NCBI GenBank assembly: GCA_964017195.1
Contig: OZ024894.1
Span: 3,428,847 to 3,492,846 of the forward strand
From: Siderastrea radians
Lineage: Eukaryota; Cnidaria; Anthozoa; Scleractinia; Rhizangiidae
DNA length: 64,000 nucleotides
Direction: 5' to 3'
Notes under the pieces: generated by a model
Told to the model about the DNA's origin: nothing
Databases searched by the model: none
The model's input: only the letters and a program-made list of their open reading frames with translations
Translations under genes and position numbers: made by a program
In this document: in pieces, positions 10,779 through 22,245 of the stretch
Layout of the letters: each line of letters starts with the position of its first letter
Numbering within the stretch: the first letter of the stretch is position 1

Positions 10779-11036
10779 TCGAATGTGTAAAATGTAGTGA
10801 TCAGTACGTAGGCGAAACAGGACACCCGGTTCACCACCGTGGAACACAACATCGCAGTGATATTAAAGGAGGAACTAAAAACATACCTTCAGTCAGACAT
10901 TTCACAAACTGTGGAGTACAAAATCTTAAATTAACAGTTATTGAGAGGGTTAGAAAACAGGACCAAGACATTCGGAAAGCGCGAGAAAAATATTGGATTT
11001 TAAGGCTTAAACCATCTATTAGTAACTTAGTTGTAT
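10779..11036 (+). pseudogene. PLE GIY-YIG endonuclease C-terminal fragment
   Basis: Plus-strand frame reads IECVKCSDQYVGETGHPVHH, then HRSDIKG and SVRHFTNCGVQN, then a K/R-rich block ending REKYWILRLKPSISNLVV and a stop near 11036. This is the YVGET half of GIY-YIG plus its downstream helix and the conserved E-x-x-WI-x-x-L block. The start is lost in a (TA)n tract. A hammerhead follows 186 bases downstream, so the unit is a PLE 3' end. Confidence 0.75.
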
Positions 11037-11221
11037 AAATAACCATAGCTTTGCATTTAATTTTTTTTCTTAATATTTGTATTTTTGCGGTATGTATATA
11101 TTTTTTTAAACCGTTGCTGCATATTTTCCCTAACATGTGACCTTGTTACGTCACAGTATGTTAACCGTTGACACGAATTTGAATTTTGTTTGTTGTTGAT
11201 GTAAGCAGTTTATACCTCTAA

Positions 11222-11260
11222 CGCTCCTGATGAAGACCGTGATGGTCGAAACGTTGAGCG
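11222..11260 (+). ncRNA. Hammerhead-like motif
   Basis: Stem I CGCTC (11222-11226), core CTGATGA (11227-11233), stem II GACCgtgatGGTC, GAAAC (11248-11252), GTT, then GAGCG (11256-11260), which pairs perfectly with CGCTC. Stem III is the minimal loopless form. It lies downstream of the PLE fragment at 10779-11036. Confidence 0.75.
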
Positions 11261-11318
11261 AATAAAACCAACTTAGCTACATTGTATATTGGAGTTGGCC
11301 TCTTGACCATTACATTTG

Positions 11319-11322
<4 letters not shown>

Positions 11323-11396
<74 letters not shown>

Positions 11397-11526
11397 CCCC
11401 TGAAGAGTGAGCAATCACGAAACAGGCTTGTCGGGATGAAAGTGTAGTTTTTTCCATTTTCAAAATATATATTACGCTCTACTTTAACGTATCGAGCACT
11501 GTACTTCGGAAAAATCGAAACACAAA

Positions 11527-11566
<40 letters not shown>
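11323..11566. repeat. (TA)n tracts around a PLE-flank repeat
   Basis: (TA)n runs are at 11323-11392 and 11532-11566. Between them, 11405-11510 repeats 4237-4327 (phrases CAATCACGAAACAGGC and ATCGAGCACTGTA), so the same PLE-adjacent segment sits between TA tracts twice in this window. Confidence 0.8.
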
Positions 11567-11569
<3 letters not shown>

Positions 11570-12878
11570 ACTGATTTTACAAAAAGATGCCTATACAAAA
11601 TTCAAGACAGTTTCTAACTTTCTTCATCTAAGGCCTTTGCTATCAATAGGCAGCCCTAAATTAGAGCTTATTATGACAATTCTGAATTGAGTAAATGTTT
11701 GAAAAAAAACACGTTCAATTTCTAAATAAATGTAACTGAAAGTCACATACATTTTTGACAGACTAGGAAATTAATCATGACCTCTGATCTCTTGAGAAGG
11801 TGGGCTGCAAAGTGCCAGATCTCACTCAAAATCCGACTCTTTCGAGTGAAAAATTATCTTTCTAAGGACACAACTAGCCTTAAGCAAAGGGAAACAGTGT
11901 TTTCAATCGGGGCTTGATCGAATTCCTACATTATTCACTGTTGCAAATATTCAAACAAATGCATCCCGCTAAAATTTAGTCACACGTCTGGTAAATGATC
12001 CGTCAACTCTTGAGCGGAAATGACACAAATCGACACTCTAAAAGCATAAGGCCATCAACTAACTTCCCTCTAGCGGCATTCTAGTTGAAGTCCCGGATGT
12101 TGAGAAAAACATTCAAAATGACAAGTGTCATAGAGCTAGCTTTTACAAGAATTTTTCTAACTCCTTGGCCAGGTCAAAATTCAAGTCCAATTTTGCTCTG
12201 TCCGCTTAGAAAAGATCCCTAAGACCTACGTTTCGAGGCCAAAGACTTGTTACCACCTCGACCAAAGCCCACAATTTCAATCCCTGCAAATGGACCCGAG
12301 TCAAAGACCCGTTAAGTTCAAAAAGCAAAACAAACTGCAGGTAAGATATTAGACGACGCATAACTAGCAAATCGTAAGACTTTTTTCATCACTAGGCTTC
12401 ATGATGCCTTCAGGAAAACTTTGCTTAAGGCAGCCAACTTAAAAGAAAATCGAACTAACAAGAACGGCATGAACAACTCAAGATCAACAAAGATTTCTGT
12501 AGATATGGTTAAGCAAATCCGGTCAGAAAGTTCAAGCAAATAGGTTGCAATGTACAAGATAAGTTGATGTTCTACTTTACATGAGATACTTGATCAAAAT
12601 AAACTGTACCAGTCACACACGGAACAAAGGTTAAAGCCTTGTTCTTTAGGGGAGAAAAGGAAACTCAAAACACAAACAAACAAAGAATTCTGTGCACAGT
12701 TTGTCAAAAAAAAACAGTGAACTTCTTAGGAAAAGGGTTTTGTTATTTGGAGGCCTAACTTTACCCTTGGAGCCCGTCTTTTGGCACCACTGACATTTGA
12801 ATGCAACAGAAACCTCATTTAGACTGATAGGCGTCTTAGATCTGCCCTATACTTTTTATACCTTTGAGCTTATTAGTG
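11567..12878. other. No recognisable feature
   Basis: 1.3 kb of mixed-composition DNA. No conserved frame, repeat pair or hairpin was recognised. Confidence 0.4.
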
Positions 12879-13835
12879 CTAAAGAAAATTCAATTATAAC
12901 ACTTTGTTGAGCTCAGTAGTATGGCTGTCGGCTGTGCTTAATTTTGGGGCAATTTTCAGTTCATTTTCACCAAAACGGGTCTTTTCCTGCCCGTGATCTG
13001 AGCAAATTTGAAAAACTGTGCCGTAACTTTTTCGCTTTGTGGTTGTGCTGTGGGGCCGACCAAAAGTGAGGGGGGGGGAACTGTCAAACGGCACACCACC
13101 ATGCTCCCCGGGGACCAAACTTTGTGCCATTGGTGAAAGTTTGGTCTGGGACTCCCTCAGGGGGGGGGGGGATAGTGAGGCTTAACCTTAGCTGTGCTGT
13201 GCGAGAGATCTGAAATAGAAGTGTGAACTGGCTGTTTAGGGCAAACTGATCGTTTGACTCAGTGCTCTGTGCACAGAGCTTTATCTAGCTAGGCGGACAC
13301 CCTCGAGGGGAGGATTGGCTAACCCAGGGAAGGTCGGAACTGCTCTGAGGTCCCTGGGGAACTGCGGGGGAGAGGTGGGGAGGGGAGGGAGTCCCACAGG
13401 CGCTCATGTGGCTCTGTTTTAGTGTCGTGTCAGACATGTTGTTCTAAAACCACTCAGATAGTGCTAAAGACAATTCAATTATAACACTTTGTTGAGCTCA
13501 GCAGCATGGCTGTCGGCTGTGCTTAATTTTGGGGCAATTTTCAGTTCATTTTCACCATTTTATGTCTATGTCTAACTTTAAAGTAGTCTTACAAGTTGTA
13601 CTGGATTATTATGATGTTTTATTTTTATATTTATTTATGATTACTTGTAAGAGCATTGAGACTTCGTTAAATGCTCCTAGCACTTGTATACTATTATTAT
13701 TAGTATCCGGTGATCTGAGCAACTTTGTAAAAAACTGCGCGCGCATATGTTTGTCCGTTTGTCCGTTAGTTTACCTCTCATGTATTGCTATTCTTCAAAG
13801 TAGTATGGCGCGAACTTGTAACCGCCTCTTTAACC

Positions 13836-13864
13836 CTGATGAAGACTGCTAAATGGAGCCGAAA
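13836..13864 (+). ncRNA. Degenerate hammerhead-like core
   Basis: CTGATGA (13836-13842) is followed by an imperfect hairpin and CGAAAT ending at 13865. The GAAAC is changed to GAAAT and stem II is imperfect, so activity is doubtful. Confidence 0.4.
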
Positions 13865-13949
13865 TATAGGTTAACGGGTATTAAAAAACATCTGTTTGTC
13901 TTCATTTGTGTTTACTAAATATATAAAAAAATTATATATACAATTAAAA

Positions 13950-14290
13950 ACAGAGCGCTTTTCACGATTTCACTTTCGCCTCGCGTGCTTGTTTTGTACC
14001 CAGAAAAATCATCATTGTTAAGTCCGTAGTGGCTCAAAGTATTGAGTCTATAGGTCCACTGGCCTTCCCTGTCTCTGAGTTCCTCCCTCTTGTTGACCCT
14101 GTCAATTAGCTGTATCTTCAAATCTTTCAACCCGCCGTGCTCTTCGCTCCAAAAATGCCTATAAAGAAGATCGTCTTGATCCCGTTGCACCTGATCTAAA
14201 CTTATGTGACGTCTCATCCTAGATTTATGGTTGTTAAATCTGGTTATGAATTTCGTTGTGGTAGAACCCCAAACTGAAGTTGACAGGTCT
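13950..14290 (-). pseudogene. PLE GIY-YIG C-terminal fragment
   Basis: Minus-strand frame: STTTKFITRFNNHKSRMRRH, then DDLLYRHFWSEEHGGLKDLK, IQLIDRVN, REGQWTYRLNTLSHYGLN. This is the second half of a GIY-YIG domain (helix with RFNNHKSRMR) and the C-terminal block with the conserved Glu-x-x-Trp and Leu-x-Thr-Leu of PLE proteins. The YxG start is just outside the preserved part. It overlaps the inverted repeat structure described separately. Confidence 0.7.
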
Positions 14291-14719
14291 TACATGTTAT
14301 TAAATAAATGACATTGGACGAGTTACAATTCAAACTATAACTAATGGAATATATATATATATCTGAGTGGTTTTAGAACAACATGTCTGACAAAACACTA
14401 AAACAGAGCAACATGAGCGCCTGTGGGACTCCCTCCCCACCCCTCCCCTGCAGCTCCCCAGGGACCTCAGAGCAGTTCCGACCCTTCCTGAGTTAGGCGA
14501 CCCTCCACTCGAGGGTGTCCGCCTAGCTAGGATAAGGCTCTGTGCACAGCGTCAAGCGATCAGTTTGCCCTAAACAGCCAGTTCAAATTTCAGTTTGAGA
14601 TCTTTCGCACAGCACGGCTAAGGCTAAGCCTCACTATCCTCCCAGAGTGAGTCCCAGACCCAACTTTCACCAGTGGTCACAAAGCTTGGTTCCCGGGGAG
14701 CACCAAATCCGACTCATTG

Positions 14720-14864
14720 GATTGATAGAGTATCCAATGAGTCGGATTTGGTGGGTAAGGAGGGACAGTGGGCGTATAGACTGAAGTGTATTAAGCCTCA
14801 CGGTTTGCATGATAGCGATTTTTTCTTTAGTCAGAATCGGTCCGCCAGAGTACGAAGACACTAA
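14720..14864 (+). pseudogene. PLE C-terminal remnant, opposite orientation
   Basis: Plus-strand frame: IDRVSNESDLVGKEGQW, AYRLKCIKPHGLHDSDFFFS, QNRSARVRRH and a stop. It aligns by eye with IDRV...REGQWTYRLNTL..YGLN of the fragment at 13950-14290, so it is the same protein block in the opposite orientation. A second PLE end begins directly after it (14866). Confidence 0.65.
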
Positions 14865-14865
14865 T

Positions 14866-15210
14866 TTTGTTCCGGCGGTTTAATGTACAACGTTTCGGCC
14901 TTCGGCCTTCCTCAGGTACAAGTTAAGAAAGATATTTACAATAAGAAGTTAAAAAATTGAAAGGCCTATTATGAGAAAATTACAAAGCCGTCGATATTTA
15001 TAGTAGTAGTACAAGTGACAAATAATGTAAACAATGGTTACGTAATAACAGACAGGAAAAACAAATTAGTTAACATATAAATGGGAGCTAACAAGGTAGT
15101 GCAAATAGCAAAGCTTAAAAATTACAAAGACTACAACTATCGATAGCAATTCAACTGTGATAGAATGCCTGCTGTAAATGCGAGGGAAATTTGGACAAAG
15201 GAGGCTTATT
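14866..15210 (-). repeat. PLE end family A, copy 1
   Basis: Repeated in the same orientation at 16230-16560, and inverted at 26556-26815 and partly at 20820-20935. Shared landmarks: the GGCGGTTTAATGTACAACG end, GTTACGTAATAACAGACAGG, and AAATGGGAGCTAACAAGGTA. Non-coding. It contains the hammerhead motif at 14884-14920. Confidence 0.75.
14884..14920 (-). ncRNA. Hammerhead-like motif, family A
   Basis: Minus strand: TGTAC, CTGAGGA, stem II GGCCgaaGGCC, GAAAC, GTT, GTACA. Stem I pairs TGTAC/GTACA perfectly. Loopless stem III as in the dimer-type motifs. Confidence 0.65.
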
Positions 15211-15949
15211 GGAGTGCTCAGCTGTTCTCTTTGGCACCCCATGGTTTAAATAAAAGAAAAGAATTTCATTCTAGGAATAGAACTTGTTATAATTAATTTT
15301 CTTTTTTGCGATTCTTCGTTGGCGATATATGGCCGTTCAAAGGCCCTTTTCTTGGATTTTGTCAGCCTCTTAGGTGTTGGGTATACTCAAAGGCCCTGTC
15401 CGGGGAACTTATTACGGTCATTATTGTTTAAGGGCCCCCCCAGGGATTTTGTTGTCTATCGGCCCTTTGGGGCTCCAAAGGCCTCGATTTGGGATTTTGT
15501 TATGATCCATGTTTGCGTAAACGTAGGTTGCTTTCCTTTTGACTGCTCTTTCTTTTGCCGCATTGCAGATGTCATCTTTTTTGAATTAGTAGTTTTTAGT
15601 TTTTAGTCTTATCTGTCATCTTTTGTTAATTATTTTTATAGTAGCCTATTTCCGGTCTTTTGTTAAATGTTTGCCTTGTATCGTTCATTTATTTAGTGTT
15701 GTACCTGTATCTACACCTTGTAATTACGTTTAATTGTTAGTATTGTTTAGTTTTCCTTTTTTCGTTATATAATCGTTGTACTATACTGTTTTATTTTTGA
15801 ATGTTTTTGATTAGCGTCACTTATCCCCGTTTTAGTATTGTTATAATCACGCCGGTTACGTAACTCATAGCGTTGAATTGTATTTTGCGTCTTGTTTTGT
15901 ACTGTAATCTTATTTAAGGTAGATTTGATAAGTTCAATTTTTCATGTAA
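15211..15949 (+). other. Non-coding leader of a PLE-end family B copy
   Basis: T-rich plus strand with several AGGCCC-containing phrases at 15338-15480 (AAAGGCCCTTT, AAAGGCCCTG, GGGCCC) that look like a short degenerate tandem. No reading frame was recognised. It leads into the hammerhead core at 15950. Confidence 0.4.
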
Positions 15950-15976
15950 CTGATGAAGGTCTAAGACCGAAACGTT
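15950..15976 (+). ncRNA. Hammerhead-like core, family B
   Basis: CTGATGA, stem II GGTCtaaGACC, GAAACGTT. The flanking stem I is weak (AA/TT only), so this may be a decayed or context-dependent motif. The same core recurs at 27237-27300 and 27576-27602. Confidence 0.5.
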
Positions 15977-16045
15977 TTTATTTCTTATTAAATTTTTTAA
16001 CTTTTTAGTTGTCAGAAGTTGTCCGTCCTCGCTTTCCTTCAACGA

Positions 16046-16108
<63 letters not shown>
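15977..16108 (+). repeat. Family B arm ending in (TA)n
   Basis: 15977-16046 equals one arm of the palindromes at 27166-27371 and 27497-27724 (phrases CAGAAGTTGTCCGTCC and CTTTCCTTCAACGAG). It abuts (TA)n at 16047-16108. Confidence 0.8.
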
Positions 16109-16110
<2 letters not shown>

Positions 16111-16119
16111 CAGTATAAA

Positions 16120-16560
16120 ATTAGTTTACCCAAAGACGAACTCCCAGTAAGAGGATCCACGGGATACAGTGCCTCGACGTAAATCTGTAGATTTGTTTAA
16201 ATTGTAAGACGAAGAGACAAACTCTTGACTGTTCCGGCGGTTTAATGTACAACGTTTCGGCCTTCCTCAGGTACAAGTTAAGAAGATATTTACAATAAAA
16301 AAACAAAAATTTAAAAGGCCTAGTATGAGAAAATTACAAAGCCGCCTATATTTATAGTAGTAGTGCAAGTGACAAATAATGTGAATAAAGGTTACGTAAT
16401 AACAGACAGGAAAAACAAAAGATAGTTAACATATAAATGGGAGCTAACAAGGTAGTGCAAATAGCAAAGCTTAAAAATTACAAAGGTTACAACTATCACG
16501 AGCAATTCAACTGTGATAGAATGCCTGTTGTAAATGCAAGGAAATTTGGACTACAATAAG
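16120..16560 (-). repeat. PLE end family A, copy 2
   Basis: Inverted copy of 26556-26936, including the outer segment with CACGGGATACAGTGCCTCGA. The hammerhead core is damaged: the stem II hairpin has lost one side (16243-16270). Confidence 0.75.
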
Positions 16561-16899
16561 GAGGGTCTCCCAGGGATTTTGGGGAACAAGGGAACAAAGG
16601 AAAAAATCGAAGGGACCATGAACCTATTTTAGGGAACGGGGGATCAAAAACTCTAAAAATTAGAGGACGAAATCATTTTGATATGAAAAACATAAAGAGC
16701 GTTGTTTCCAAGATTTTATTTATGGTCTTCACTCAGTTCACTGAAGACCTCAAACAAGGCTCCCACTGGGTACATAATTCAGCTGGGAGTCTGGGTAAGA
16801 GGTTACGAAGGTCACAAGTTGACGGGAATCTGACGCTGTGTTGCGACAGATTGTCCAGGTTAAAAAATGCTGACGGGCCTGCACGACTCCCGCGTTCGA
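16561..16899. other. Short non-coding stretch
   Basis: GGGAACAAGGGAACAA and CTCCCAGGG phrases at 16566-16600 recur inverted or direct near 20586-20655. No gene is recognised. Confidence 0.4.
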
Positions 16900-18690
16900 A
16901 GAAGAAATTCTAAAGCCCTCATAGCTTAGCTTTTACTAGTAGGTCTTAATAAAGAAATTTCCTTTTTCGATATGAGATCATGGGAGGCTCCTTAACGATT
17001 TTTTAAGCTGTGGTTGGTTCTGTATAAGGTGCCATTTTCCCATCAGAATTTTCTTCAGGCTAGGTAATGCTGGGTGGTATTGTGTGACAAAGGGTAGTAA
17101 TTTCTTACGTGCACCGTTGTTCTTCTGTTCAAGTTTAGTTTTTCTCCCGGAGAATTTTACTTCTGAGAGGTGTTTTTTATTACACCTGTTGGATATCCTC
17201 TACACTTGAAGCGTGATTCAAGGTTTTTGATGTTTTCTGCAAATGTTTCCTTTGAGGAATTTGTGCTAAGAAGCCTTAAAGCCTCCCCTTTGATAAATAC
17301 GTTTGTAACGCCTGGTGGGTGACACGAATAGAAATTCGTGAATTGAAATGTCTCCGTAGGTTTGTAATGTGTTTGCACGTCAAGGAAAGATTCCTTGTGA
17401 AATCTCTCACCCTTGTACACTTTCGTGTCCAAGAATGTAATCGCTGTTTCTGATATCTCAGCCGTAAATGTGATTGTTAGGTGAAAGCTATTTGCCTTTC
17501 CTAGGAATTCTTCAATTTTTTCTGTGCTGGTGTCCCACAAGGAGAACACGTCGTCAATATATCTTTTCCACACTAGCGGTTTTTTGCTGCTCTGTACAAG
17601 TACTTGTCTCTCTTTTTTGGCCATGAAGATATTAGCAAAAGCTACGGCCATTTTCGTTCCCATGGCAGTTCCATGGGTTTGTAGATAATCGCTCCCATTA
17701 AAGCGGAACGAGTTTTCTCGCAAGATCAGACTGAGCATTTCTCTTAAATACCTCGTAGGTATGGGGGGGGGGGGTTCGATGTAGAATGCTTCGTATGCTT
17801 GGCATACGGTGGTAATTCCTTCCTTTTGAGGTATGTTAGTGTAGAGGCTAATAACGTCCATGGAGGCAAGGATAACGTTCTGAGGCAATTTCGTCTTCTC
17901 AATGAAGTTCAGAATGAAATCTGTAATATCTTGTTTGTGTGCTATAGGCTGAATGAGTTGTCAACAAATGTCGGTAACCGCTCTGTCGGGCCATCACACC
18001 CCGATATTACCGGTCTCCCGACAGGCGTCAGTTTATGAATCTTTGTTAATGTGTAAAAAACTGGAATACGCGGAGGATTAGGCGTAAGAGAAAGCCATTT
18101 AGCGGTCATGATGTGGTTTCCTTGGAGGAGCGATTTTATCAACTGATTTACTTCCTTGGCTGTGGTTTCAACCATAGGTCTTTCTAGGGGTCGGTAGTTT
18201 TTTATATCATCTAGTAGAACTTGACCCTCGTTAATTTTGTCTTCTCTACTCATAATGACGGTTGTGGATCCCTTATCTGCTTTTTTGACTGTAATGCTTT
18301 TGTTACGCGATGGCTCTCTCAGTGCTTTTTGCTCTCCAAATAACAAGTTGTCCTTGGGCCTGTCAAGTTTAATCTCTGCAAGGTCGAATTTGACCTCCCC
18401 TAAAAAGGTCTCTAAGCTACTGTGGGTTGAACTCGTGGCTCTCAATCCGATTTAACGTGGAAGGGATGAGGTTCAGTTTCTTTCCTGTAAAATATGTACT
18501 GAAGGCGCATTCGTCTTGCGAATTGATTAAAGTCTAATAGAAGCTGGCGGCTGATGAGATTTTCTGTAGTTGCAGGAAAAACTCTTAGATAGCAAACTAA
18601 TTTGCTCATCCGTCAGTTGCTCATTTGACATACTTTGATGTATTTTAGCGCGACTCAATGACGTTACGGAAACGTTTTCTATATTTCTCT
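16900..18690 (-). pseudogene. Penelope-like reverse transcriptase, nearly complete domain, frameshifted
   Basis: Read from 18690 leftwards. N-terminal region: MSNEQLTDEQISLLSK, then QLLLDFNQFARRMRLQYIFYR in a second frame. Next, LETFLGEVKFDLAEIKLDRP with the RT entry block VKKADKGSTTVIMS, then FYTLTKIHKL and GRPVISGCDGPTERL. A frameshift near 17985 leads to the palm: ILASMDVISLYTNIPQKEG, HGTAMGTKMAVAFANIFM and the catalytic KRYIDDVFSLW (YIDD about 17550-17561), then FLDTKVYK and the thumb. Frames shift again near 17160, with LLPFVTQYHPALPSLKKIL beyond. The GIY-YIG domain is not seen. Known role: RT of a PLE. Several frameshifts make it inactive. Confidence 0.9.
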
Positions 18691-20585
18691 AATCTTCGCT
18701 CTTTTCTTTTGCGGTTTTTTATCGCTTTGGTTTTATTAACCAGCCGTCGCGACCGCCGGTTTATAAAATGGACACGGATTTTTTTTATGGTCAGTTGACT
18801 TAACATACGAACAAAGTGCTGTCAAGCTTGTGGTACGGGTACTCAAGAGCGGTACTGTCTTATATAAGACGCATGCGCATATTAGCCTGCTGAATGTTAC
18901 CTTCGTGTGTTCTTGTCTTTTAATTTACAGTATTTAAGATATGAACGGCGAAAGGTTGTTAAGTATGGGGTTTCAGTATTTGTCTTGTATAACGCATGCG
19001 CAACTGAGTAAAGAAGCTATTAGGATTAAATGCGAAATTGGCTGTGTTGTCTGATCTAGTTAGGGGTTATGGTGAAAATTCTTTTACCGCAGGAGTTTTG
19101 TTATGGGGATTGACATTTTGAGGGATGTAAAACTGTGGGAGTGGAAGGAGTTGTGAATGTGAGGAGCATATCACGCTTCTGTGAATGTGAATTGCTTTGA
19201 AAGTTGCGTTTTGTATAGCAGCGGTGTAATATTGTGCTGCGTGAGAAGCAGTTTCCCTTGGCGTTTTATGGGAGGACGGTTTTCGCAGTGGATTGTAAGT
19301 TCTCATTGGGTAAACTGTATTGCGCAGGGGAAGGACACGACAGCTGTGTTTGCAGCTTATTAGCGCGGTAAGGAACGGTGGCTTAGGAAGAGAAGGGATT
19401 GGCACTAGGATGATGATGCAATTAGTGGATTGCACCATCGATACATCACAGTTCTTGAGAAGGGAGAGAGATGAGTGTTTATTTGAGGGGAGGAGTTGAT
19501 TTGAATTGCATAAAGACGAAGGAATCGGTCATTAATAAGGAGATCAATTAATAAGGTAGCTGTTACTAGTGTTTAAGATAGAAAATAACTGAATGTTATC
19601 GAGCGATGCGTGTGGTTTGCGTGTGGTGTTCGCTGTTGCCTTGGTTAGGTTTGAGGTAATTCGTTTACGTTACGAATTCCGAGTCAACTTGTCAGTACTT
19701 TTGCAAGGGGATTCCCGGGTTGGCAAACCGGATTTAAACATCACATCATGAGATATGCCTTAACGTGCCCCATACTCTGACGATCTGCTCGAGCTCGTGT
19801 TTATCAAGCGTTATATTTTGATTCTACTGTTATGTTCACTGTTTGTATTTACAGTCTATGCACAACAGTAAATACTTCGTCGTCCCTGTGTAAGCATTCT
19901 CAGTTGTGGACGAATTTATACCGACATTCAACGTTTGAGTGAATTTGCGTTTTTAAGCAGAAATGAAAGCGATAAGAAAGAGAAAGCGATAAGAAAGATA
20001 AATCTCATCAGAGATTAAACATTACGTCATCCAGTAACGCTATAGTCAAAATATTGTGTCAAACAACCACCCCTTAACGGCCGGTTAAAATGCCCATTTT
20101 GCTTTCTTGTTTCTGTTTGTTTCTGTTTGTTTTTCCTCTCCACTCTGATGGATTGTGAAGTTTGCTCAAATGTTTGGGTTGATGTGTCTCACAAATAGAA
20201 TGTCACATACAATCTATACTCTTACTTTATAACACATCCAATCTTGCAATTGCCAAATTCTAGAATCATTCATCTTTGTTTTGCCACCAAAAGTCATTAA
20301 ATTTGTCATATGTCATATTTGTCATATTTGGTAATATGTCACATTGGCAATTATGGAAAAAATTAAAGAGTTGAAAGACTGGACAGAACGTTAAACAAGC
20401 GTTACATGTAGTAATTGACTAGGGAATGTTGCTGCTTATTCGTCTTCTTAGTCCTTTGTTTTTTCTTTTGTTTTGTTTTTTTTGTGTTTTTTTTTGTGTT
20501 TTTTTTTTTTTTTGAGGGAGAGAGTTGAGGGCGGGGTAGGTGGTAAGCAGATATATAAACAAGGGAACAAATAAGTAAAAGATGT
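18691..20585. other. No recognisable gene
   Basis: 1.9 kb. Short frames without motifs. A T-rich stretch with homopolymer runs is at 20460-20515. Possibly the 5' flank of the PLE at its right end. Confidence 0.4.
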
Positions 20586-20940
20586 GGGAACATGGGAACA
20601 TAGGGCAATTTTGGAAGGGAACAAGGGAACAAGGACCCCCCTGGGAGATCCTCAATAAGAGCTAATCAACTGTTGTAACAGATACGGTTCTTTGATTTGA
20701 ACTCTCGCCTTTTGTTAAGGCCGTGTGGATGTAACAAAAAAAGTTGTGAAGTCCAGTATGCTTCACTGGTGAGAAGCAATTGTTCGAGATGGACTCCATT
20801 TCTGTGGTTAACAATTTGTTCAATATCTGTTACAACAGTTGATTAGCTTTTATTGTAGTCCAAATTTTCCTTGCATTTACAACAGGCATTCTATCACAGT
20901 TGAATTGCTCGCGATAGTTGTAACCTTTGTAGTTTTTAGC
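20586..20940 (+). repeat. Fragment of PLE end family A, copy 3
   Basis: 20840-20935 is an inverted match to 16478-16555 (GGCATTCTATCACAGTTGAATT). 20586-20655 shares the GGGAACAAGGGAACAA motif with 16566-16600. The element is internally rearranged. Confidence 0.55.
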
Positions 20941-21944
20941 GGAGCTCGCGGAGCACCATGGGTAAGCAAATTTGGTAACCCCTTTGATCCGAAAAATTTT
21001 GGTTCTGACGTCAGCGTACGTCCATCCGTCCGTCCGTCCGTACAGACTCTGGGGGAGGGTGAATGGAGTCCCAAGACAACCCGACCGGGGGAGGCGGAAT
21101 GCCCCTTTCTTCTTGTAGCTGAAGTAAACCTGATACGGCGGCTGGTTCCTCGTACTCTCGATTTTCCATACGATAATTGTAATACATTCTTGGAATGTAG
21201 ACTTGTAACAGTTCATCATGAAAAGGAAAAGGATTGCTTCAATCTCGATGGCACATGTAAAAGGTATTGGAGAGCTTGAAGGCGAGAAATCCTTGTTCGA
21301 GGACATACTTGTTTTTTTCAAAGCTAAGGAGATCTGGAAAGAACCCGGCGACTTTCGTTTAGATTTTCAAGTCCTTCTTTCAGTTCAGTAGTAAAGTCAA
21401 TTACAGATTTGATTGTGGATTTACATTGTAAAAATTGTTTAATTGAGCGACTTTACATGTTTAGTAAATTACGGTAATTTTCTTGGAATGTTTTAAAAAC
21501 TTGTTTAAAATATCTGTGAAATTACCTTGCAGTTCGCGTTTGTCGGCTTGCGAGTAACTTCCCTCGAGGGGAAAATTGAATGCAGTTTGCTTTCCTAGGC
21601 AAACAAGTGCTTCGTATGTGAATGACATTTCATGTTTTTGAAGGTTTCTTGTCCCTTTTTCTGTGTTTATTCATTAAAGGAATTTTCATTAGTGAGCAAT
21701 CTGATATATATGCGCAATTTTCTTTTGAACTTAAGTGCGTAATTTTCAATATTTTTCTTTGAGCAATTCTAGTCAGTAGTGTACTTTATTCGAAAGGTAG
21801 AAATCGTGACTATTCTAGATTGAGTCTGTATTGTTTTTTCAATCCAGGTTTTTTCTTCGGCACCGCATATTGGGTTGTTTTGACTAATTCGTAATTTAGT
21901 ATTCAACACCTGAAGAGTCGCTCTGTCGTCAATATTTTTTTGTG
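20941..21944. other. Non-coding, with a short (CCGT)n run
   Basis: A GTCCATCCGTCCGTCCGTCC run lies at about 21018-21040, next to CACCATGGGTAAGC. No gene is recognised; the remaining sequence is T-rich. Confidence 0.4.
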
Positions 21945-22245
21945 TTAAAGTGCTACTGCGACGAAAATCAACATAATTTCAAACGAGATTTTCGGGCCCG
22001 AACTTATTGTTAAGACCTAAAACTTCAGGAAAAAATGTAATTCCGACTAACCCGACAAAGCAGTTCCCTTCAAAAAGCCGCCGGAAAGTGTGTAAATTTG
22101 GTCCGCCATTGTCTCCGCCATTACCGAAACAACAACACTACTTGAGCGGCTTTTTCCTTGTGACGTCACATGACGTCATGTTATCATCAAAATATTTTAG
22201 CTGTGGGGATCTACAGTCGCAAACTGGGCAAAACAAAAGTTTACG

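Larger units (their letters stand above)
12879..14705. mobile_element. Nested repeat structure: direct plus inverted repeats around PLE remnants
   Basis: A block of about 95 bases (GAGCTCAG, GGCTGTCGGCTGTGC) is directly repeated at 12879-12973 and 13463-13557. A larger block, 13085-13470, is present inverted at 14360-14705 (shared CAGACATGTTGTTCTAAAAC, GGCGCTCATGTGG and CACCCTCGAGGG phrases), diverged by indels and substitutions. Enclosed are a degenerate hammerhead core (13836-13864) and a minus-strand GIY-YIG tail (13950-14290). Inferred to be old PLE terminal repeats in direct and inverted order. Confidence 0.6.

Noticed and set aside
19067..19438. 123-codon minus-strand frame
   Set aside because: Low-complexity Pro/Ser/His-rich translation with no family resemblance.
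20830..21321. Overlapping 163- and 146-codon frames on opposite strands
   Set aside because: They cross the boundary of a repeat copy and a (CCGT)n run; likely chance.
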